Shown here one piece after another: positions 1 to 4,849 of a stretch of 6,314 nt of DNA. The DNA is from Bacteroidota bacterium (GTDB taxonomy: Bacteria > Bacteroidota > Ignavibacteria > UBA10030 > BY39), in contig JAHJRJ010000325.1 in the NCBI GenBank assembly GCA_018830765.1, forward strand, positions 1 to 6,314, in the 5' to 3' direction. A program made the translations under genes and the position numbers. The first letter of the stretch is position 1, and each line of letters starts with the position of its first letter. The notes under the pieces were generated by a model, which did no database searches, was not told where the DNA came from, and saw nothing but the letters and a program-made list of their open reading frames with translations.

Positions 1-686
1 GGAATAAAAACTTCATCTAACCCGGTTGCATTGAGAACGGCATCATATCCTTTCATACCCACTGGTATTTTCTTAATATCCTTGAATGCGATTTTCCCCA
101 AAGTTAAAAAGAAATCGATTTCGGTCTTTAGAACTTTTGGCGACAATCTTGAATCTGGAATCAAATTACACATGCCGCCGGGTTTCTTCATCTTATCAAA
201 GATATCGATAGTGTATCCCCTTTGAGCAAGCACAGCTGCCGCCCCGATTCCTGCTGGACCGGCACCGAGTATTGCGACCTTCTTACCATTCAACGGAAAC
301 TTTTCAAATTCCGGCATTGCCTTCTGTTCTTTTGCTTTTTCGATGATCGTTGCCTGAACCGCCGGTATGTTTACTGCTGAATCAAACGTACGGTGGACGC
401 ACGCTTTCATGCAATGAGTATCAGGACAGACGGCACCGCACACCCCGCCAAGAGGATTACTACCCATAATGAGCGCAGCAGAACGCCGGTAATCAGAACG
501 GCTGCCTACTTTCACAGCCATAATAAAATCTGCAGGTGAGCAATCTACCGGGCATGCTTCTTTACACGGTTTATCCTCACAGAACTCGCATTTTTCTATT
601 TCAGCACGAAGCTGTGCGTCGGTGAGAAATTCTGTTACGTGGTTAGAGTTCTTTTTCTTAATCATGTTAGATTTATAATTTGTCAT
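1..686 (-). CDS. GltD/PreT-type Fe-S and FAD oxidoreductase, N-terminal part (3' end outside window)
   Basis: Only the first 228 codons are present; the reading frame stays open to the left window edge. Residues 33-49 hold the cysteine cluster C33, C36, C41, C45 (plus C49), and residues 83-96 hold C83, C87, C92, C96. This is the two-[4Fe-4S] N-terminal domain (Fer4_20 type) seen in glutamate synthase small subunit and dihydropyrimidine dehydrogenase. It is followed by an FAD-binding Rossmann motif GAGPAG (141-146), PGGM at 169-172, IPDSRL at 176-181 and NATG at 219-222. In this family such proteins move electrons between NAD(P)H and a partner via FAD and Fe-S. The ATG at 686 is chosen because AAAGGA lies 9 nt upstream; a second in-frame ATG is at 665. 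It lies 55 nt after the [2Fe-2S] subunit gene, so co-transcription is likely. A role in accepting electrons from the hydroxylase, or in a later step of heterocycle breakdown (PreT- or YgfK-like), is inference. Family assignment is firm; the exact partner is unknown. Confidence 0.88.
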   Translation of the reverse strand, partial: MTNYKSNMIKKKNSNHVTEFLTDAQLRAEIEKCEFCEDKPCKEACPVDCSPADFIMAVKVGSRSDYRRSAALIMGSNPLGGVCGAVCPDTHCMKACVHRTFDSAVNIPAVQATIIEKAKEQKAMPEFEKFPLNGKKVAILGAGPAGIGAAAVLAQRGYTIDIFDKMKKPGGMCNLIPDSRLSPKVLKTEIDFFLTLGKIAFKDIKKIPVGMKGYDAVLNATGLDEVFI

Positions 687-695
687 TTGATTCTG

Positions 696-701
696 TCCTT
701 T
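696..701 (-). promoter_or_regulatory. Shine-Dalgarno sequence for the GltD-like gene
   Basis: Read on the minus strand, AAAGGA lies 9 nt before the ATG at 686. It is one of only two clear ribosome binding sites in the window, and it decides the start in favour of 686 over the internal ATG at 665. Confidence 0.65.
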
Positions 702-710
702 ATTCTCAAT

Positions 711-758
711 TACTCAAATACTCATCTACTTAAATACTCAACTACTTATTTACTTTCC
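711..758. repeat. Degenerate 8-nt tandem repeat array (spacer A)
   Basis: Six consecutive octamers on the plus strand: TACTCAAA, TACTCATC, TACTTAAA, TACTCAAC, TACTTATT, TACTTTCC. The first five letters follow TACTY throughout. The array fills most of the 55-nt spacer between the [2Fe-2S] subunit gene and the GltD-like gene. Its last two units run over the stop codon and final codons (V-N-K) of the upstream gene. No function is recognised. It differs in sequence from the arrays in the other spacers. Confidence 0.75.
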
Positions 759-1203
759 CGATTGCCTCCACAATTTGAACATAACCCGTACATCGGCACA
801 AATTCCCTGATATCGCAGTTCGTATCTCTTCTTCAGCCGGGTTTGGATTTTCATCGAGTAATGCTTTTGAACTCATCAGCATCCCGGGCGTGCAAAAACC
901 GCATTGAACGGCATCGTGGTCCATAAATGATTGTTGAAGCGGATGAAGTTTTCCTTCTGCCATCAATCCCTCGACAGTGAGCAGTTCCTTACCGTCGATT
1001 TGCGGGGCAAGCACTAAGCACGAATTGACCGCCTCACCGTTAATCAAAACAGTGCAAGCACCGCACTCGCCGATTTCACAGCCGCGTTTTGTGCCAGTTA
1101 AGCCGAGCTCATCGCGAAGTAAGTCGAGAAGAGTAACATTAGGATTTATATCGAGATAATATTTCTTACTGTTAATAGTTGTTGATATTTTAATTTTCTT
1201 CAT
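742..1203 (-). CDS. (2Fe-2S)-binding small subunit of a xanthine dehydrogenase-family molybdenum hydroxylase
   Basis: The protein has 153 residues, the usual size for the separate small subunit (CoxS/HcrC/XdhC type). It carries two [2Fe-2S] clusters that relay electrons from the molybdenum cofactor to FAD. The N-terminal plant-ferredoxin-like domain has C42, C47, C50 and C62 (GCEIGECGAC at 41-50). The C-terminal four-helix domain has QCGFCTPG at 100-107 (C101, C104) and CRCTGY at 136-141 (C136, C138). Q100 is the conserved glutamine just before the CGFC motif, near the pterin. All eight cluster ligands are intact. The ATG at 1203 gives the normal N terminus (a short beta strand rich in K and I). 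No clear Shine-Dalgarno is seen; the upstream bases read ACGGCACGTAA. It lies 185 nt after the FAD subunit gene, an unusually long gap for one complex, filled by repeats. Physiological substrate is unknown. Confidence 0.96.
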   Translation of the reverse strand: MKKIKISTTINSKKYYLDINPNVTLLDLLRDELGLTGTKRGCEIGECGACTVLINGEAVNSCLVLAPQIDGKELLTVEGLMAEGKLHPLQQSFMDHDAVQCGFCTPGMLMSSKALLDENPNPAEEEIRTAISGNLCRCTGYVQIVEAIGKVNK

Positions 1204-1221
1204 TTACGTGCCGTTTTAATA

Positions 1222-1257
1222 ATTGTACTAATTGTAAAGATTGAAAAGATTAAAATG
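1222..1257 (+). repeat. 9-nt tandem repeat, plus orientation (spacer B, left array)
   Basis: Four consecutive nonamers on the plus strand: ATTGTACTA, ATTGTAAAG, ATTGAAAAG, ATTAAAATG. They match the consensus ATTGAAAAG that appears, in the opposite orientation, in the right array at 1331-1393. The array lies just upstream of the [2Fe-2S] subunit start codon. Confidence 0.7.
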
Positions 1258-1386
1258 TGTAGTTGATTTCTCACTTCCCCCGCTGAACCTTTTGCATATT
1301 TTAAATGTCCCTTCCTAAATGTTTATGAATAATTTTAATCTTTTTAATTATTTCAATCATTCAAATCTTTTCAATCTTTCCAATTA
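1229..1386. repeat. Near-perfect 23-nt inverted repeat within the 185-nt non-coding spacer B
   Basis: Arm 1229-1251 is the reverse complement of arm 1364-1386 with one mismatch (T1235 opposite C1380). The outermost 6 nt pair, as do the 16 nt inside the mismatch. The arms enclose 112 nt. In the transcript the pair could form a long AU-rich stem between the FAD and [2Fe-2S] genes. The enclosed part has a short GC-richer patch (about 1273-1289) and no convincing gene. The arms lie inside nonamer arrays that face each other, so the symmetry may come from the repeats themselves. No terminator-like T tract is attached. The spacer 1204-1388 holds nothing else I can name. Confidence 0.75.
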
Positions 1387-1393
1387 TTTTAAT
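1331..1393 (-). repeat. 9-nt tandem repeat, minus orientation (spacer B, right array)
   Basis: Seven consecutive nonamers on the plus strand, every one ending in AAT: AATTTTAAT, CTTTTTAAT, TATTTCAAT, CATTCAAAT, CTTTTCAAT, CTTTCCAAT, TATTTTAAT. On the transcribed strand the consensus is ATTGAAAAG. The last unit covers the stop codon of the FAD subunit gene (1389-1391), so the array starts at the gene end and runs into the spacer. Confidence 0.78.
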
Positions 1394-2249
1394 CCTTTAC
1401 ACACCCTTCTAACGCTCGTCTAACCAAAACCCCAATCACCGGTTCTTTATACTCCGTGGACCAACGACGTCCGGTATAAGATATCATCACTTCAGAAACT
1501 TTTTGTCCCGCTGCAGTAAACAATTTTAAAGACGGTTTCTCGCCGATCAACATTTCTTCAGCTTCTTTAACTCTCATCCAAGTCGGCAACGCTGCACCGG
1601 GAACAATCCGAGCTTCAGAAATTAGACCTTTCTTATCTTGCATTAAAATAGCAGCAACACTCAACCGAGAAATTGAAAGTGCATTCCGACGACCAAGCTT
1701 TATGAAGGCGCTTTGTGCATTGGAGGGAAGCTTTGGAAATGTGATTTCAATTAAAACATCGTCAGATTCTGCTTTGGTTTTGTACGGCTTAATGAAGAAG
1801 TCAACCAACTTCATAGTTCTGCTTCCACCGTTAGAACGCAGTGTGATTTCTGCATCCAGAGCAATGAGCGGTGGAACAGTATCGGCACAGGTAGCTGCAT
1901 TCATGACGTTACCGCCGACTGTTCCGCGGTTACGGATTTGCGGCGCGCCAATTTGCGAGGCGGCAATGCCTAAAAGTTGTGCGTATTTTCGAACCAAATC
2001 GGATTTTAATATTTGTGTATGAGTTGATAAAGGTTTTAAAATTATCAAACCGTCGGATTCGGAAATACCGTTTAACGATTCGATGTATGAGATGTCGAGT
2101 ATAGCTTTTGGGATTTTTGCATGTGGCCGGCGAAGCTCGATTAATACGTCCGTTCCACCTGCAAGTACGCGGGCATCCTGTTTGTATTCGCTCAAAACTT
2201 GAGTTGCTTCGTTAATTGATTTTGTAGATATGTATTCAAATGGTTTCAT
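1389..2249 (-). CDS. FAD-binding medium subunit of a xanthine dehydrogenase-family molybdenum hydroxylase
   Basis: Counted from ATG 2249, the protein has 286 residues, typical of CoxM-type FAD subunits. It takes electrons from the [2Fe-2S] subunit and passes them to NAD+ or another acceptor. The vanillyl-alcohol-oxidase/PCMH-type FAD motifs are both present: AGGTD at 30-34 and TVGGN at 110-114, preceded by QIRNRG (105-110), with PPLIALDA at 126-133. The C-terminal domain ends in the usual RRWSTEYKEP...RRAL pattern (261-280). No extra cysteine cluster is present, so it lacks the [4Fe-4S] insertion of 4-hydroxybenzoyl-CoA reductase. The frame can be extended to a TTG at 2288, which would overlap the large-subunit gene by 8 nt. 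I prefer ATG 2249 because MKPFEY is the normal N terminus of the family, although no Shine-Dalgarno is seen for it. The 31-nt gap to the large-subunit gene suggests coupled translation. Confidence 0.94.
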   Translation of the reverse strand: MKPFEYISTKSINEATQVLSEYKQDARVLAGGTDVLIELRRPHAKIPKAILDISYIESLNGISESDGLIILKPLSTHTQILKSDLVRKYAQLLGIAASQIGAPQIRNRGTVGGNVMNAATCADTVPPLIALDAEITLRSNGGSRTMKLVDFFIKPYKTKAESDDVLIEITFPKLPSNAQSAFIKLGRRNALSISRLSVAAILMQDKKGLISEARIVPGAALPTWMRVKEAEEMLIGEKPSLKLFTAAGQKVSEVMISYTGRRWSTEYKEPVIGVLVRRALEGCVKD

Positions 2250-2280
2250 ACTTATCGGCTGATTGGTCCGAATGTTGGCA

Positions 2281-4758
2281 TTAAGCAACTTCCTTCTCTA
2301 ACACTTCTTGTAGCTGTTCACGACATTCTTCGAGTGATTTAGCATTTGCATAGACACCTTGTAAACCGGGTATCTCAGCGTAAAAGGTTCCATCTGGAAG
2401 CAATTCGTATACAGCACGATGCATCGCAGCTTGAATGTCCTTTTCCTTCAGCACTGACCCACGCTCTTTCGGACGAACGAGTTTATGCCCCAACAGGACT
2501 CTTTCTAAATTTGCGGGAAGTTCGTAGATACGTTTTCCTGTTGCATTGTAAATCGCATTTATAATCGCCGGTGCAGCTAATTCATTCGCCGGCTCGCCGA
2601 TAGATTTTGCACCAAACGGACCTAGCGCATCTTCATTCTCGACAACAATGGCTTTAATCTTTGGAACATCCATCGAAGTCGGCAGAGAGTATTCATCAAA
2701 GTTTAGTTGCTTAGGAATTCCGTTTTCAATTTCAAACTCTTCAAGAAGTCCGTAACCAAGTCCCATCGCAACGCCACCATAAATCTGTCCAAGCACAGCA
2801 CCCCGATTGATTGCTTTACCAACATCGTGGCAGGAAACAAAATTTAAGACGTCAACCTTGCCGGTTTCGGTATCGACTTCAACTTCGGCTATATTAGCTC
2901 CATAAACCCAAGTGAAGTAAGCTTCGCCTTGTCCGTGATCTTCGTCCCACGAAGTTTTAGGCGATTTATGCCAGCCGAATCCATATGTCGGTCTGCCCTT
3001 TTTAAAACATTCCGCTGCAAGTTCGTTAAACGAGGCAAGTCGTTGACCACTTTCAATATCTATTAAGTAGTTATCTTTCAATTCGAGGGACTGCACGTCC
3101 AAACCGGTCATTTCCGAAGCTGTTGTGAGAAGCGTTGCTTGAACAATCTCAGCGGCTTTCTTCGCAGCCGAACCGCCCATAATAGTTCCACGCGATGCGA
3201 CTGTTGGACCTGAATCCGGAACACGGCTTGTGTTTGTGTTGAGAAACTGAATTCTATCCATCGAGATACCGAGGACCTCTGCCGCAATCTGCGACATCTG
3301 AGTTTGAGCGCCTTGTCCCATATCCGTTATACCGGACGATACTATTACGCTTCCATCGGTTTGGACTGAAATAATTGTGCCGACAGCATCTGTTCCTTCA
3401 GCACCGAGTGAAACTCCGCGGTAACTGCAAGCCAATCCAATTCCGCGTTTTTTCTGTGTATTGGGTTCGCTTCGGTATTTCTTCCACTTTTCCTGAAAAT
3501 TTATTTCAGCGGTTGCTTTTTGTAAAACTTCTTTTAAACTTACGTTGTGCTCTAAATTTTGACCTGTTGCCGTAATTGCACCGCGTTCGAAGCCATTCTG
3601 CAAACGAATTTCGAGCGGGTCTTTGCCGACTTTTTCAGCCAAAATATCCATCATCGATTCTATTGCAAAATTAACTTGCGGCGAACCGAACCCGCGCATC
3701 GCCCCAGTATAATTATTGTTCGTGTAAACAGCATAGATATCGGTTTTAACGTTATCGCAATAATACGGTCCTGTTGCCTGAACAACTGAACGCCATGTTA
3801 CAAACGGACTCATAGAAGCATAAGCACCGCCGTCGGCAATAATTCTTATTTCCATCGCTGTGATAGTGCCGTCGTTCTTTACTCCCCATTTATAATAGAG
3901 TGTGTAGGGATGACGTTTGTAACTTTCGAGCATCGACTCTTCACGAGTGTTTACCATCTTTACGGGCTTACAAGTTTTCAAACAAAGCAACGCCGCGCGG
4001 ATGCACATAGAGGTCATTGCTTCGTCTTTCCCACCGAATGAACCGCCGAGAGTCGCCTGAATAATTTGGACTTTGTTCAACGGAAGGTTCAATGCCGCAG
4101 CGGTAGAACGACGAGTTGAGAAAAGATTTTGAACAGAACCGGTAACTCGAACACCGCCTTGTTCGGCGGGCTCGGCAAGAACTGCTTCGGGTTCGATATA
4201 TGAATGCTCGACGAATTGGGTTTTAAATTTCTTTTCTAAAATAAAATTGGCTTCTGCGAAACCTTTATCAACATCTCCTTTGCGGACTTTATGATGGACG
4301 AATGTATTATCATCGCCGTGGATTTTGATAGTTTCGGGATTCATCGCCTCTTCGGGGTCGGTAACGACAAGAAGTGGTTCGTATTCCACCTCGATCAAAG
4401 AAAGGGCTTCGTCGGCAATTTCCTCTGTCTTTGCAGCAATTAAGGCTACTCCGTCGCCCAAATATCTGACTTTATCTTCGGCGAGTATAGCTTGGTTTGA
4501 TACCACAATACCAAAAACTTTGCTGCCGGGGATATCTTTTGCAGTCAAAACCGCTTCGACCCCCGCAACCTTTTCGGCTTTTGAAGTATCAATTTTCAAT
4601 ATTTTTGCGTGTGGATGTTTTGCGCGTAGGACTTTGCCCCAAAGCTGGTGACCGACGTTATAGTCCTCAGCGAATTTAGCTCGACCTGTAACTTTACCCC
4701 AAGCGTCAACTCGGCACTCGGATTTTCCTATGATTTTATGCTGATTTTGTGTGCTCAT
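2281..4758 (-). CDS. Molybdopterin-binding large subunit of a xanthine dehydrogenase-family hydroxylase, with C-terminal HicB-like extension
   Basis: This 825-residue protein is the catalytic subunit, hydroxylating an aromatic heterocycle or similar substrate at a Mo-pterin centre. After the N-terminal aldehyde oxidase/xanthine dehydrogenase a/b-hammerhead domain (about 10-130), the cofactor-binding domains show GGSFGGK (238-244), TGAMRGFGSPQ (351-361), GQGAQTQ (481-487), ASRGTIMGGSA (521-531) and GAKSIGEPAN (716-725). E722 is the expected catalytic glutamate. R355 and E189 (HSYIEP) sit where bovine xanthine oxidase has Arg880 and Glu802, which favours a purine-like substrate, though relatives with other substrates share these residues. 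The CO dehydrogenase loop AYRCSF is absent. Start ATG 4758 is supported by GGAG 10 nt upstream. The hydroxylase fold should end near residue 765 (ELPANLERVL at 746-755). The remaining residues resemble a HicB antitoxin and are listed separately. It lies upstream of the FAD and [2Fe-2S] genes in the order L-M-S. Family is certain; substrate is not. Confidence 0.96.
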   Translation of the reverse strand: MSTQNQHKIIGKSECRVDAWGKVTGRAKFAEDYNVGHQLWGKVLRAKHPHAKILKIDTSKAEKVAGVEAVLTAKDIPGSKVFGIVVSNQAILAEDKVRYLGDGVALIAAKTEEIADEALSLIEVEYEPLLVVTDPEEAMNPETIKIHGDDNTFVHHKVRKGDVDKGFAEANFILEKKFKTQFVEHSYIEPEAVLAEPAEQGGVRVTGSVQNLFSTRRSTAAALNLPLNKVQIIQATLGGSFGGKDEAMTSMCIRAALLCLKTCKPVKMVNTREESMLESYKRHPYTLYYKWGVKNDGTITAMEIRIIADGGAYASMSPFVTWRSVVQATGPYYCDNVKTDIYAVYTNNNYTGAMRGFGSPQVNFAIESMMDILAEKVGKDPLEIRLQNGFERGAITATGQNLEHNVSLKEVLQKATAEINFQEKWKKYRSEPNTQKKRGIGLACSYRGVSLGAEGTDAVGTIISVQTDGSVIVSSGITDMGQGAQTQMSQIAAEVLGISMDRIQFLNTNTSRVPDSGPTVASRGTIMGGSAAKKAAEIVQATLLTTASEMTGLDVQSLELKDNYLIDIESGQRLASFNELAAECFKKGRPTYGFGWHKSPKTSWDEDHGQGEAYFTWVYGANIAEVEVDTETGKVDVLNFVSCHDVGKAINRGAVLGQIYGGVAMGLGYGLLEEFEIENGIPKQLNFDEYSLPTSMDVPKIKAIVVENEDALGPFGAKSIGEPANELAAPAIINAIYNATGKRIYELPANLERVLLGHKLVRPKERGSVLKEKDIQAAMHRAVYELLPDGTFYAEIPGLQGVYANAKSLEECREQLQEVLEKEVA
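2284..2454 (-). other. HicB/UPF0150-like domain fused to the C terminus of the large subunit
   Basis: Residues 769-825 of the large subunit follow the layout of small HicB-like antitoxins. A lead-in helix IQAAMHRA (776-782) is followed by strand AVYELLPDG (782-790), strand TFYAEIPGLQGVYA (791-804), and a helix with the SLEE signature (808-811) continuing to EVLEKEVA. In the free-standing family this fold partners HicA toxins or acts alone; here its role is unknown. Residue 769 is encoded by GTG (2454-2452), about where a separate HicB protein would begin, and ATG 2424 (M779) is a second in-frame candidate. Neither has a good ribosome binding site, so translation as part of the fusion is more likely. 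The C-terminal strand seen in longer HicB proteins is missing. No HicA-like gene is visible. The identification rests on remembered family patterns, not a search. Confidence 0.72.
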
Positions 4759-4842
4759 TTATCCATTTCTCCAATTATCCATTACCCCATTGATTCAATG
4801 ATTCAATGAACAAATGATTCATTGTTACAATACCCAATTTCA
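4755..4842. repeat. Degenerate 8-nt tandem repeat array (spacer C)
   Basis: On the plus strand about eleven octamers follow a YCAWTNNT pattern: TCATTTAT, CCATTTCT, CCAATTAT, CCATTACC, CCATTGAT, TCAATGAT, TCAATGAA, CAAATGAT, TCATTGTT, ACAATACC, CAATTTCA, the last few loosely. It contains a perfect tandem pair TGATTCAA at 4791-4806 and a small 7-bp hairpin (4804-4810 with 4818-4824). It fills nearly the whole 91-nt spacer between the barrel-protein gene and the large-subunit gene. The first octamer contains the start codon and the second and third contain the GGAG ribosome binding site. No promoter motif could be picked out with confidence inside it. Confidence 0.7.
4769..4772 (-). promoter_or_regulatory. 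Shine-Dalgarno sequence for the large-subunit gene
   Basis: GGAG on the minus strand lies 10 nt before ATG 4758 and supports that start. The spacing is slightly long. The site falls within the octamer array, so the ribosome binding site seems to have been recruited from, or absorbed into, the repeat. Confidence 0.5.
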
Positions 4843-4849
4843 CTACTTC

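Noticed and set aside
639..926. Plus-strand open frames, for example 639-926, 1702-2022 and 4325-4651.
   Set aside because: They lie opposite well-supported genes, have low-complexity or atypical translations, and show no domain or ribosome binding site.
1271..1297. Eight-codon minus-strand ORF in spacer B (M-Q-K-V-Q-R-G-K) with GGAAGG upstream.
   Set aside because: It is too short to distinguish from chance, and the putative ribosome binding site is over 12 nt away.
1229..1386. Miniature inverted-repeat transposable element.
   Set aside because: Inverted ends exist, but no clear target-site duplication is seen (only TTTTAAT at 1214-1220 and 1387-1393, in AT-rich surroundings), and the arms are part of simple repeats. 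It is kept only as a possibility to test.
1331..1393. CRISPR-like array.
   Set aside because: The units are 9 nt with no spacers between them, and no cas genes are present.
2250..2288. TTG at 2288 as start of the FAD subunit, giving 299 residues and an 8-nt overlap with the large-subunit gene.
   Set aside because: The purine-rich stretch before it (GAAGGAAG) is too close to the TTG and is explained by the coding sequence of the upstream gene. The internal ATG at 2249 gives the normal family N terminus.
2281..4758. Aerobic CO dehydrogenase large subunit (CoxL).
   Set aside because: The form I loop AYRCSF with its active-site cysteine is absent; the equivalent position reads AMRGFG.
4804..4824. 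Hairpin CAATGAA/TTCATTG after the barrel gene as a terminator.
   Set aside because: The stem is only 7 bp, AT-rich, lacks a following T tract, and arises from the octamer array.
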